Shown: positions 1 through 7,497, numbered from the stretch's first letter. The stretch is DNA of 11,459 bases from an uncultured Corynebacterium sp. (GCA_915275065.1 CAJZGD010000063.1:1-11459), one strand, 5' to 3'. A program made the numbers and translations. The notes: a model not told the origin generated them from the sequence alone.

Positions 1-173
1 GCGGCGCTAGCAGGGGTCGATGCCCCGCCGCTGCTGCCCTTGGAGGAGGCGGTCTTGTCGCTTGATGCCGCGGAGGTACCACCACTTGCGGTGTTGCCGG
101 AATCGCCGGAATCACTACACGATGCGAGTACTAGAGCACTAGCAGCAATGGCGGCCACGGCCACCTTTTTCAT
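1..173 (-). CDS. Putative lipoprotein, N-terminal part only (cut by the left edge)
   Basis: Reading the minus strand from ATG at 173 gives an open frame to the window edge (57 complete codons). The first residues, MKKVAVAAIAASALVLASC, are a typical lipoprotein signal peptide: two lysines, a hydrophobic core, and the lipobox L-A-S-C with the lipidated cysteine at residue 19. The mature part starts with a Ser/Gly/Thr/Ala-rich stretch (SDSGDSGNTASGGTSAASS and onward), the usual flexible linker that tethers a folded domain to the membrane. The protein should therefore be exported and anchored on the outer face of the cytoplasmic membrane. The functional domain lies outside the window, so no role can be given; a substrate-binding protein or a corynebacterial unknown are both possible. 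The gene is divergent from the TetR-family gene at 411. Its Shine-Dalgarno sequence is weak (GAGTGAG). Confidence 0.8.
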   Translation of the reverse strand, partial: MKKVAVAAIAASALVLASCSDSGDSGNTASGGTSAASSDKTASSKGSSGGASTPASA

Positions 174-342
174 GTTGCTCACTCGAATACGATTCTGCAC
201 TTTGAAAGTTCTCCTTAAACAAATGAGCTGTAGTCAAACCACAGCATTGGATTGCGATTCCCACCCTAACAAACAGTTTTAGGATTTTTGCCAGTTCACA
301 GCCTATTGGCAGAAACCTCCCAGTTTTTTTCGAAATCTAGAA

Positions 343-384
343 CGAAAGAACTAGGTCTCACAGGGAACCGTGAGGTTTCTTTCG
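343..384. promoter_or_regulatory. Interrupted inverted repeat, candidate regulator operator
   Basis: CGAAAGAA (343-350) is matched exactly by TTCTTTCG (377-384), and inside it CTCAC (357-361) is matched by GTGAG (370-374). An 8-base perfect palindrome, TTTCGAAA, lies just upstream at 328-335 and repeats the CGAAA/TTTCG half-site. The structure sits in the gap between the divergent lipoprotein and TetR-family genes, immediately before the likely tetR start. That position and symmetry suit an operator for the adjacent regulator, but this is inference. An RNA hairpin is an alternative reading. Confidence 0.4.
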
Positions 385-397
385 TCGTAAAGCAAGC

Positions 398-403
398 TAC
401 ACT
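398..403 (+). promoter_or_regulatory. Possible -10 element for the TetR-family gene
   Basis: TACACT lies seven bases before GTG 411. If it is a -10 hexamer, transcription would begin at or next to the start codon, giving a leaderless mRNA, which is common in actinobacteria. This agrees with the absence of a Shine-Dalgarno sequence before 411. No convincing -35 is visible. Confidence 0.35.
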
Positions 404-410
404 ATTGGTC

Positions 411-986
411 GTGCAGTTAAGCAGGGATTCCATCATTGCTGCCAGTCTTACCATTTTAGGGCGGTTTGGTCTGGCCGACATGACCATGCGACGGGTTGCG
501 GCATCACTTGGGGTGGCACCCGGCGCGCTCTATTGGCATTTTAAGAATAAGCAAGCGCTCATTGATGCCACCGCGCGCACGCTCTTAGCCGATTTTCTCA
601 CCTCACGGTACGACGATTTTCCCACGGCCTGTCGGGCGCTTCGGGATGCCATGCTCGCTACCCGGGACGGCGCCGAATTAATCAGTGCGGCGTTGATAGA
701 TCCAGCCCTACGGGCGGAGGTCACCAAGGTGCTTTCTGCGGCAGTGCCGGAGTCGGGGGCGGTGACCGCGCTGCATTTTGTCATGGGCGCAACTGTGTTG
801 GAGCAATCCGAATATTTGCGACTAGAAACTACGGAATCGGGTGCCCCACAGCCGAATTTTTCCGGCGTGTCGGACCCAATTCCGGGATTAGAAAATGCCC
901 GCCAAGCTGCGAAGATTCAAGCTGATGAACAATTTCAAGAAGGTTTAGGAATCATAACTCGGGGCTTGAATGAAAATCAGCGCTAA
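411..986 (+). CDS. TetR-family transcriptional regulator
   Basis: This is a 191-residue one-component repressor-type protein. The N-terminal helix-turn-helix is clear: residues 4-23 form the first helices, and T25-M-R-R-V-A-A-S-L-G-V-A-P-G-A-L-Y-W-H-F44 is the textbook TetR recognition region, followed by K-N-K-Q-A-L. The remainder is helical and ends in FQEGLGIITRGL, resembling the end of the TetR_C domain of TetR itself, so a small hydrophobic ligand is likely; its identity cannot be read. I chose GTG 411 because TetR proteins normally begin a few residues before this helix. The open frame extends upstream to 288, but those 41 residues are non-family-like and cross the inverted repeat. It is divergent from a lipoprotein gene and nine bases upstream of glgX, so it may control either or both. 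Confidence 0.88.
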   Translation: MQLSRDSIIAASLTILGRFGLADMTMRRVAASLGVAPGALYWHFKNKQALIDATARTLLADFLTSRYDDFPTACRALRDAMLATRDGAELISAALIDPALRAEVTKVLSAAVPESGAVTALHFVMGATVLEQSEYLRLETTESGAPQPNFSGVSDPIPGLENARQAAKIQADEQFQEGLGIITRGLNENQR

Positions 987-995
987 AATGGCGGC

Positions 996-3521
996 ATGAC
1001 TTCTGCACCGACATCTGAGCCCCGTAAGATTTGGCCCGGCGATGCTTACCCGTTGGGATCAAAATATGATGGTGCTGGAACCAATTTTGCGATATTTTCC
1101 GACATCGCGGAAAAGGTCGAACTGTGTTTAATTGACGACGATGGCAACGAAGAACGAATCAACCTTGAAGAGGTAGACAACCACACCTGGCACTGCTATC
1201 TGCCTGGGGTTTCCCATGGGCAGCGCTACGGCTACCGGGTGCATGGCCCCTATGATCCCGCCAATGGGCACAGGTGCGATGCGAGTAAATTATTGGTTGA
1301 CCCCTACGCCCGTGCGTTCGATGGGGAATTCGACGGCCACCCGTCACTGTTCAGCTATGACATCACCAAACCATACGACATGTACTCCCGTAACACGGAG
1401 GACTCCCTCGGGCACACCATGCTTTCCGTGGTGGTCAACCCGTTCTTTGACTGGGGTTCCGACAAACCCCCGAACATCCCCTACCACGAAACGGTCATTT
1501 ATGAAGCCCACGTGAAGGGCATGACCATGACCCACCCGGAGGTGCCGGAGGATTTGCGCGGCACCTACGCCGGCATGGCCCACCCAGAGGTCATAAAATA
1601 TTTCAAAGAACTGGGTGTGACCGCGGTTGAGCTCATGCCGGTTCACCAATTCCTGCAGGACGATAGGCTGCGGGAATTAGGGTTACGGAACTATTGGGGA
1701 TATAACACCTTCGGGTTCTTTGCCCCCCACCAGGATTACGCCGCCAGCACCGAGGTGGGTGGCGCCGCCAACGAGTTCAAGAGCATGGTGCGGACGTTCC
1801 ATGAGGCCGGCATTGAAGTGATTTTGGATGTGGTGTACAACCACACCGCCGAGGGCAACCACCTGGGCCCCACCATTGCGTTCCGCGGCATCGACAACGA
1901 CTCCTACTACCGGCTTGTCGACGATTCAAAGGCCCACTACATGGACTACACGGGCACCGGCAACTCCCTCAATGTGCGTGACCCCCACTCGTTGCAGATG
2001 ATTATGGATTCGCTGCGCTATTGGGTGGAGGAAATGCATGTGGATGGGTTCCGCTTCGACCTGGCCTCCACCCTGGCCCGGGAGCTGCACGATGTGGACC
2101 GGCTGGCCACCTTCTTCGACCTGGTGCAACAAGACCCGGTGGTGTCCCGCGTGAAGCTCATTGCCGAACCGTGGGATGTGGGCGAAGGCGGCTACCAGGT
2201 GGGGAACTTCCCCACCCTGTGGGCCGAATGGAACGGTAAATACCGGGACACGGTGCGGGACTTTTGGCGGGGCGAGCCCTCCACCCTGGGCGAATTCGCC
2301 TCCCGGCTCACCGGCTCCTCCGACCTGTACGCCCATAATGGGCGCCGACCCACCGCCTCTATTAACTTTGTGACCGCCCACGATGGGTTCACCCTCAACG
2401 ACCTGGTCAGCTACAACTCCAAGCACAACCTGGCCAATGGGGAAGACGATCGGGATGGGGAATCCCACAACCGGTCGTGGAACTGTGGTGTGGAAGGCCC
2501 CACCGACGACCCGGCCATCAACCAGCTGCGGGACCAGCAGCGCCGTAACTTCCTCACCACTCTCCTGTTGTCGCAGGGCACCCCCATGATTGCCCACGGT
2601 GACGAAATGGCACGCACCCAGCAGGGCAATAATAATGTTTACTGTCAGGACAATGAGCTGTCCTGGATCAACTGGGAGTTCGTGGACACCAATGCGGACC
2701 TGCTGGAGTTCACCAAGCGGCTCATTCGGATTCGGAAAAACCACCCAGTGTTTAGACGGCGTCGATTCCTCGCCGGCGACCCGTTCGGTTTTGACGCTGC
2801 CGACCGGGATATTGCCTGGCTGGTGCCCTCCGGCAGGCTCATGACCCAGGGCGACTGGGAATTCGCCTTCGGTAAGTCCCTCATGGTGTATTTGAATGGG
2901 CGCAGCATTGTCGAGCCCGACCGGCGGGGCCAAAAAATCGAAGACGATTCGTTCCTGCTGATGTTCAATGCCCACTACGACAGCATTGACTTCACCATTC
3001 CCGGGAAACAGTTCGGGGTGAGCTGGAAACTCATTGTTGACACCACCGAGGCCACGGGTTATCCCGCCGAGGCGAAGCATGTGCCCGCCAATGGGTCGAT
3101 CACGGTGCCCGCCCGGTCCATCATTATTCTGCGGCAGACCGAGCTGCCCACCGCGGAGGCGGATGCAGACGATCACGGCACCGTGGATCAGAAATCCGTG
3201 GGCGAGGTGTCGGCACCGCTCAACCTCACGGTTATGCAGCCAACACCGGAGCTCTTGTCGGAACCGGCCGCGGATGCGGAGGAGCAGCAAGAGCCCACGC
3301 AAGAAACCAAGGCGGAGGCAGAAGCGGAAGCGGAAGCAGCCCCGCAACAGCCGGAGCCGGAGGAACCCAAGCCGGCGAAACCGGCGGAACCTGCGAAGCC
3401 TGCCGAGCCGGCCGCTAAGCCGGCCGCCGACAAGCAGGAAACCTCGGACGCGGACTCGATCAGCGCCGCCGACAAACCCGATGATTATTCTGCCAAGAAT
3501 AATTACGGCGACGAGTCCTAA
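996..3521 (+). CDS. glgX: Glycogen debranching enzyme GlgX (isoamylase-type, GH13)
   Basis: This enzyme hydrolyses alpha-1,6 branch points, mainly short stubs left by glycogen phosphorylase, in cytoplasmic glycogen breakdown. Of 841 residues, about 16-110 form the N-terminal CBM48-like beta domain, about 165-640 the GH13 barrel, and about 640-716 the C-terminal beta domain. All four GH13 motifs are intact: D278-VVYNHT (region I), G-F-R-F-D355 with the nucleophile, A-E391-P-W-D with the acid/base, and T-A-H-D463-G with the transition-state aspartate. Residues about 717-841 form a low-complexity tail rich in Glu, Ala, Pro and Lys (repeats such as KPAEPAKPAEPAAKP), absent from the E. coli enzyme of about 657 residues. 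The ATG lies nine bases after the TetR-family stop and has only a weak ribosome binding site, suggesting translation coupled to that gene. A terminator follows. Confidence 0.96.
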   Translation: MTSAPTSEPRKIWPGDAYPLGSKYDGAGTNFAIFSDIAEKVELCLIDDDGNEERINLEEVDNHTWHCYLPGVSHGQRYGYRVHGPYDPANGHRCDASKLLVDPYARAFDGEFDGHPSLFSYDITKPYDMYSRNTEDSLGHTMLSVVVNPFFDWGSDKPPNIPYHETVIYEAHVKGMTMTHPEVPEDLRGTYAGMAHPEVIKYFKELGVTAVELMPVHQFLQDDRLRELGLRNYWGYNTFGFFAPHQDYAASTEVGGAANEFKSMVRTFHEAGIEVILDVVYNHTAEGNHLGPTIAFRGIDNDSYYRLVDDSKAHYMDYTGTGNSLNVRDPHSLQMIMDSLRYWVEEMHVDGFRFDLASTLARELHDVDRLATFFDLVQQDPVVSRVKLIAEPWDVGEGGYQVGNFPTLWAEWNGKYRDTVRDFWRGEPSTLGEFASRLTGSSDLYAHNGRRPTASINFVTAHDGFTLNDLVSYNSKHNLANGEDDRDGESHNRSWNCGVEGPTDDPAINQLRDQQRRNFLTTLLLSQGTPMIAHGDEMARTQQGNNNVYCQDNELSWINWEFVDTNADLLEFTKRLIRIRKNHPVFRRRRFLAGDPFGFDAADRDIAWLVPSGRLMTQGDWEFAFGKSLMVYLNGRSIVEPDRRGQKIEDDSFLLMFNAHYDSIDFTIPGKQFGVSWKLIVDTTEATGYPAEAKHVPANGSITVPARSIIILRQTELPTAEADADDHGTVDQKSVGEVSAPLNLTVMQPTPELLSEPAADAEEQQEPTQETKAEAEAEAEAAPQQPEPEEPKPAKPAEPAKPAEPAAKPAADKQETSDADSISAADKPDDYSAKNNYGDES

Positions 3522-3537
3522 CAGATAACGTTTTCCG

Positions 3538-3573
3538 CCCCGGCACGTCAAGTGATTGCGTGTCGGGGTTTAT
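3538..3573 (+). terminator. Hairpin terminator after glgX
   Basis: CCCCGGCACG (3538-3547) pairs with CGTGTCGGGG (3559-3568), a 10-bp stem with a single G-T wobble and an 11-base loop, followed by TTTAT. It starts 16 bases after the glgX stop codon and ends before the next gene's ribosome binding site. The T-tract is short, so termination may be incomplete. Confidence 0.7.
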
Positions 3574-3621
3574 GTGTAAGCTCATATGCGGCCAACTAAA
3601 TTTCGGAAGGACTTTGAGCCC

Positions 3622-4956
3622 ATGTCTTCTATCAGCGCGTACGGTGCCACCATCGAGGTAACGCAGGCAGGCGTGTATATTACTCCATCCCGGTTGGCCC
3701 AAGCATTGGAGCATGTCCCCCACCTGGTTCCCATCGACCGCATCACGGGCGCCGCCGAACTGTCCCCACCCACCGCCTACGGCCTGGGCGCGGTAGAGCT
3801 CACCGGAACAACGGAGGTTATTCGGTTCGCGCCGGGGCAGGCAGCAAACATGACGACGCTTATCGACGCCGTGACCGACGCGGTGCAGGGCAATGCCCCC
3901 GCCCTGGTTCCGGGCCTGCATTTCGTGGGTGTGGATGTGGAAACCGCCAACGCGGATTGGGGGTCGATCTGCCAGATTGGGGTCGTGCGGGTCGTCGATG
4001 GCATGCAGGTGGATTCCCACGAATGGTTGTGCCGACCCCCGGCCGGCATTGACCATTTTGATGAGGGGAACATAAAGATCCATGGGATTACCCCGGACAT
4101 GGTGACCGACGCCCCCGACTTTGCGACGGTGTTTCCCGAGGTAGTTGCCTATGTTGCAGACCAGGTGTTGGTGGCGCATAACGCCCAATTCGATTTGACG
4201 GCGTTTTCCCGGGCCTGCCACGCGACAGGCACCCCGGTCCCCCACTGGAAGTTTGCTTGCTCCCTGGCAGCATCGCGGGCGGCAAAGTTGGGTATTACCA
4301 GCCATCGGCTGCCGGTGGTTGCCCAGTATTTGGGGGTGGAATTGGATCGTCACCATGATGCGGTGGCGGATGCGCGGGCGTGCGCCGGGATTTTTGTGCA
4401 ATTGGCGTTGCGGGCCCACGCCACCGGCGATATCGAAACCGTGTTCACCACCTTGGGGTTTAGTCTGGGGGATTTGAATACTGAGCGTATTTACCCAGTT
4501 TTGAGTAATCCGCCAACCGTTGCGATTGCTGGCGGCCAAAGCCGTGCTGGCAGTGCTGCTACCCCGGTCCCAGCGGGGCCGGCGCCGAAATCCGCCCGAT
4601 GGGCTAAGGCCGCCACCCCCACCACAGTTCCGGACACAAACCCCGACGCGGACCCCAACCATCCGCTGTTTGGGCATGTTATTACCCTCACTGGCGATTT
4701 CGAACCCTATGACAAGGGTGAACTGTGGGAAAAAATGGCAGCAGTGGGCGCCACCGTCGCCAAGAATGTGACGAAGAAAACAACCATGCTGGTCATGGGG
4801 CCGTGGGACAGTGTCACTTCGAAACAGAAACGAGCGGAAGAACTTATAAGCAAAGGCCAGAATATAGAAATGTGGCAGTCGATGCGGCTGTTCACTGCCC
4901 TGGGGCTGGACCCCACCGCGGATGATGATGCCGACGATGACGAGCCGCCGTTCTAG
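3622..4956 (+). CDS. DEDDh 3'-5' exonuclease (DnaQ-like) with C-terminal BRCT domain
   Basis: This 444-residue protein has three parts. Residues 5-75 look like a compact beta-rich PH-like module (inference from GATIEVTQAGVYITPSRL and PTAYGLGAVEL). Residues about 100-270 are a DnaQ-family exonuclease with all five DEDDh residues: D105-V-E107-T (Exo I), H-N-A-Q-F-D191 (Exo II), and H245-D-A-V-A-D250 (Exo III). After a Pro/Ala-rich linker (about 310-350), residues about 350-430 match a BRCT domain (GHVITLTGDFEPYDKGELWE, then a W-containing end), and the tail is acidic (DDDADDDE). Proteins of this kind are annotated as DNA polymerase III epsilon-like, but fusion to BRCT suggests DNA repair or processing rather than replicative proofreading. 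ATG 3622 is preferred over the in-frame ATG 3586 because GGAAGGA (3605-3611) sits ten bases before it. Confidence 0.9.
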   Translation: MSSISAYGATIEVTQAGVYITPSRLAQALEHVPHLVPIDRITGAAELSPPTAYGLGAVELTGTTEVIRFAPGQAANMTTLIDAVTDAVQGNAPALVPGLHFVGVDVETANADWGSICQIGVVRVVDGMQVDSHEWLCRPPAGIDHFDEGNIKIHGITPDMVTDAPDFATVFPEVVAYVADQVLVAHNAQFDLTAFSRACHATGTPVPHWKFACSLAASRAAKLGITSHRLPVVAQYLGVELDRHHDAVADARACAGIFVQLALRAHATGDIETVFTTLGFSLGDLNTERIYPVLSNPPTVAIAGGQSRAGSAATPVPAGPAPKSARWAKAATPTTVPDTNPDADPNHPLFGHVITLTGDFEPYDKGELWEKMAAVGATVAKNVTKKTTMLVMGPWDSVTSKQKRAEELISKGQNIEMWQSMRLFTALGLDPTADDDADDDEPPF

Positions 4957-4975
4957 ATTCGTTTCGGTTGCGGGA

Positions 4976-4999
4976 GTTTTGGTGATTGGTGGCCAAAAC
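4976..4999. repeat. Short inverted repeat in the intergenic region
   Basis: GTTTTGG (4976-4982) and CCAAAAC (4993-4999) form a 7-bp stem with a 10-base loop, about 20 bases after the exonuclease stop. There is no T-tract on either side, so a standard terminator is doubtful; it could be a weak terminator, an operator, or chance. Confidence 0.25.
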
Positions 5000-5060
5000 C
5001 TTGGGGATTGTAGTCCTATTTCACGACCTACATATCGCCTCGCTTTTAGGGGAGTTCACC

Positions 5061-5915
5061 ATGACAACCACCTTCCGCACCAGATCCCGCCGCCACCACG
5101 ATGCTCACACCACGCATTCCCCCACTTGTTCAACATCCCCAACATGTCCGACGCCCCTGGATGACTCGTCGCCGCTACTGGGGGCGGCCGCGCTTCCCGC
5201 ACTTCGGTTGCGGCTGCTGGTCACCTCCTCCACCACCCCGGTTCGACGCACCAATGATGGGTTTTATGCCGCACCAGCCGAGGTGGCGCTTTCCGGTAAT
5301 CTTCGCGCCGGGTTTTGCTGCGGCAATTATGCGCTCAGCCACGAGTTTTTGGGCGGCCTGGGGTTGGGGATTCGGGACGCCTGGAATCGTGCCGCCGCGA
5401 ACATGCTGGACGCAGAGTCCGATCATCAGGGTGTTGCCGTGCAAACCCGGCCGCTGAGCTGCCTGACCGGTCGACACCTGCCTGGTGTGCAAATCAGGTT
5501 TGCCCACTCCTCCCCCACCGCCTGGCTGGCCCACCCACAGCTGTTCGCCACCTTGTTTCATCACCTCAGTCGGGTTCTTGGGGAGGAGGCCTGTTTCTAT
5601 GCCCCCAGCGATGGGCTGCTCATTGCCGCAGGCCTGAGCGACGACCGGATCGGGGTGGAATCCTGGCTGGTTGAGGAGCTCCAGCCCCGGCTTGCGTGTC
5701 GGATCTACTATCGGCGTGGGTTTCCCACCACCCGTGGTGGCAGTGGTGGCCTGCCGCATGAGGGGCTGCTCAGTTCCGACTATCTGGCGGAATTGCGTGA
5801 TAGGCGGCGCGCCCACCGCCGCACCAGGTGGGATGTTGATGCTGGTGATGGCACCTGTGGGGAGTATGTCACCCAGGCGGATTATGATGGGCAGGATCAC
5901 CAACACGCGGCATGA
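5061..5915 (+). CDS. Protein of unknown function (284 residues)
   Basis: I do not recognise this protein. ATG 5061 has a near-ideal ribosome binding site, AGGGGAG (5048-5054), six bases upstream, so the start is well supported. The first 35 residues are rich in Thr, Ser, His, Arg and Pro and look disordered. Residues about 40-220 look like one folded soluble domain, with regular hydrophobic spacing and segments such as FYAPSDGLLIAAGL, WLAHPQLFATLFHHL and GVESWLVEEL. There is no signal peptide or membrane helix. The C-terminal 60 residues are hydrophilic, with a basic cluster (RDRRRAHRRTR) followed by an acidic, His/Gln-rich end. It lies 104 bases after the exonuclease gene and 77 bases before the alarmone synthetase gene, same strand. 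Composition matches its neighbours, so it is probably a resident gene. Confidence 0.75.
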   Translation: MTTTFRTRSRRHHDAHTTHSPTCSTSPTCPTPLDDSSPLLGAAALPALRLRLLVTSSTTPVRRTNDGFYAAPAEVALSGNLRAGFCCGNYALSHEFLGGLGLGIRDAWNRAAANMLDAESDHQGVAVQTRPLSCLTGRHLPGVQIRFAHSSPTAWLAHPQLFATLFHHLSRVLGEEACFYAPSDGLLIAAGLSDDRIGVESWLVEELQPRLACRIYYRRGFPTTRGGSGGLPHEGLLSSDYLAELRDRRRAHRRTRWDVDAGDGTCGEYVTQADYDGQDHQHAA

Positions 5916-5992
5916 TTATGGGTTCATGAGGTGCAGCGTGTTTTTGTGTGATGTTTGAGTTATTGACGGATTTGTACCAAGGATGATCACCG

Positions 5993-7012
5993 GTGACTAA
6001 TTTACAGCAGCTCCACCAGCGATACCAGGAGTTTTGCGCCAAGTATCCGAATGCCGCGGCGGATTTCTTAGGCGCCATCGAGGATGTGCTTTCCGACGCT
6101 GGCCTCACCTACGATCATGTGACCGCCAGGGTGAAGGAATGGCGATCGTTGCGCAGTAAGTCCCGGAAGCGCCGGCCCGATGGCACGCTCATGTATCCGC
6201 ACCCATGGCAGGACATTCATGATCTTATTGGGGTGCGGGTAACCACCTACCATTCCACCGAGATTCCCCGCATCATTGAGGCCCTCACCGAGGTGTTTGA
6301 AGTGCGGCGTAGCGTGGATAAGACCGCTCAAACCCGCGTGTCTGGTTCGTTTGGTTACGGCTCGCATCATCTCATTTTGCGGGTGCCGCCTTCACCAGTC
6401 ACCCCGGCGTTTCAGGCTTATGTGGGGCGGGAATTTGAGGTGCAGATCCGTACCGTGCTGCAGCACGCCTGGGCCGAATTCGAACACGACATCAGGTATA
6501 AGCGCCGCGGCAACACCGGGAAGCTCGCCCCGGAGGTGGATCGGGCGTTTACGCTGGCGGCGGGCCTGATCGAGCTGGCGGATCAACAGTTTGACCTGAT
6601 TGCCGCGCAACAAAGTGCCACCGACACCACGGCGCCCATTGATCTTGATGTGAAGTTCACCGCCGAAACCCTCCCGGGCATTATTGCGCTGCTTCACGGC
6701 AATACCATCCCCCAGTCGCGTCTGGAGCATTACCATTGGCTTGAGGAGCTGTTGCACGCCCACGGGCTCACCACCGTGGCGCAGTTGACGGAGCTCATGA
6801 CCCCGGCCAATCTTGAGCGGGTACGGAAGGCGCTTCGCTACACGTTCCAGCCCGGGCAAGTGCGCATCATTGACGACCTGCTGCTTGCTACGTTTGGGGA
6901 GGAACATATCGCGAAGACGGGGGCTACCGGTAATTTTCCGGCGCAGCGGCCGGCCCGGCTCCGGCATCGGCTCACACTCATCAACGCAGCCCACGCCGGT
7001 GAAGTTGGTTAG
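5993..7012 (+). CDS. Small alarmone synthetase, (p)ppGpp synthetase with C-terminal extension
   Basis: This enzyme would transfer pyrophosphate from ATP to GDP or GTP, making the stringent-response alarmone. Residues about 20-180 carry the RelA/SpoT synthetase motifs: the basic stretch R46-V-K-E-W-R-S-L-R-S-K, D77-L-I-G-V-R82 with the metal-binding aspartate, G121-Y-G-S-H-H in place of the usual GYxSxH, and E149-V-Q-I-R-T-V-L-Q-H-A-W-A-E with the catalytic glutamate. No HD hydrolase, TGS or ACT domain is present, so it is not the long bifunctional Rel. At 339 residues it is longer than RelP/RelQ (about 210-260); the extra helical part (about 215-310) has no assignable function. GTG 5993 is the start because AAGGA (5979-5983) lies nine bases before it. 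It probably corresponds to one of the small synthetases known in Corynebacterium; which one I cannot say. Confidence 0.88.
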   Translation: MTNLQQLHQRYQEFCAKYPNAAADFLGAIEDVLSDAGLTYDHVTARVKEWRSLRSKSRKRRPDGTLMYPHPWQDIHDLIGVRVTTYHSTEIPRIIEALTEVFEVRRSVDKTAQTRVSGSFGYGSHHLILRVPPSPVTPAFQAYVGREFEVQIRTVLQHAWAEFEHDIRYKRRGNTGKLAPEVDRAFTLAAGLIELADQQFDLIAAQQSATDTTAPIDLDVKFTAETLPGIIALLHGNTIPQSRLEHYHWLEELLHAHGLTTVAQLTELMTPANLERVRKALRYTFQPGQVRIIDDLLLATFGEEHIAKTGATGNFPAQRPARLRHRLTLINAAHAGEVG

Positions 7013-7076
7013 ATCTAAGGACCACGCTTCGCCGGACCGCACTCCGTGCCGTGGGTGGGCCACTGCAGCCGCTCGA

Positions 7077-7469
7077 TTACCTGCGGCCCCGCAGTCGGTC
7101 GAGTTCGCGCCGTTCCTTCTTTGTGGGCCGGCCGGCACCCCGGTCGCGGCGCGGCATGGACATGAGGAGCTCTTTCGGCGGTGGCGGCGGGGAGTGGTCA
7201 ATGTAGCAGGTGCGGGCGATGGGGGCACCAACACGTTTGGAGATGGTGGCCACGACTTCCACCTTGATGTTCCGGTGCTCGTGCCACAGGGTGACGATGT
7301 CGCCGGGAACTACCTGCTGGGAGGGTTTCACGGTGGTGCCGTTGAGTTTCACGTGACCGGCTTTGCATTCGGCGGCGGATTGGGACCGGGTTTTTATCAG
7401 TCGCACCGCCCACACCCAGGAGTCGATGCGTACTGGTTGGGTAAACAGTGAGGTATCGAGCTCTGCCAT
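7077..7469 (-). CDS. S4-domain RNA-binding protein, Hsp15 type
   Basis: The protein has 130 residues, close to the 133 of E. coli Hsp15 (HslR). Residues about 13-60 form an S4 domain: V-R-I-D-S-W-V-W-A-V-R-L-I-K-T-R-S-Q, then GHVKLNGTTVKPSQQVVPGD, the usual RNA-binding surface. The C-terminal tail is very basic (RPTKKERRELDRLRGRR), as in Hsp15, which binds free 50S subunits still carrying nascent peptidyl-tRNA. The same rescue role is an inference here. ATG 7469 is preceded by GAAAGG a few bases upstream. It is the last gene of the ilvA operon, 28 bases after the small membrane protein gene, and faces the alarmone synthetase gene tail to tail across 64 bases in which I see no clear terminator. 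Confidence 0.88.
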   Translation of the reverse strand: MAELDTSLFTQPVRIDSWVWAVRLIKTRSQSAAECKAGHVKLNGTTVKPSQQVVPGDIVTLWHEHRNIKVEVVATISKRVGAPIARTCYIDHSPPPPPKELLMSMPRRDRGAGRPTKKERRELDRLRGRR

Positions 7470-7497
7470 GACGCCTTTCGTTGCTGGTAAATGCTGA

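Noticed and set aside
40..282. A plus-strand 80-residue open frame at the left end
   Set aside because: It overlaps the lipoprotein signal sequence on the other strand, which has a clear lipobox; the plus-strand product has no features and runs into the regulatory gap.
288..410. An N-terminal extension of the TetR-family protein starting at 288
   Set aside because: The 41 added residues are unlike TetR N-termini and would cross the inverted repeat; GTG 411 gives the usual family start.
1926..3551. A 541-residue open frame antisense to glgX
   Set aside because: It mirrors the third-position bias of glgX, is rich in Gly/Val/Arg/His without domain motifs, and glgX itself carries every GH13 motif across the region.
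3586..3621. ATG 3586 as the exonuclease start
   Set aside because: No ribosome binding site precedes it, whereas GGAAGGA is well placed before ATG 3622.
3460..4677. A 405-residue open frame antisense to the exonuclease gene
   Set aside because: The exonuclease has intact DEDDh residues and BRCT; the antisense product has no recognisable motif and would overlap both the glgX end and its terminator.
4986..5060. TTG 4986 as the start of the unknown protein
   Set aside because: ATG 5061 has AGGGGAG six bases upstream; TTG 4986 has no ribosome binding site and lies in the intergenic inverted repeat.
7013..7076. A terminator between the alarmone synthetase and S4 genes
   Set aside because: Only short pairings such as GCAC/GTGC inside CCACG/CGTGG with a large asymmetric loop are visible, and no T-tract exists on either strand.
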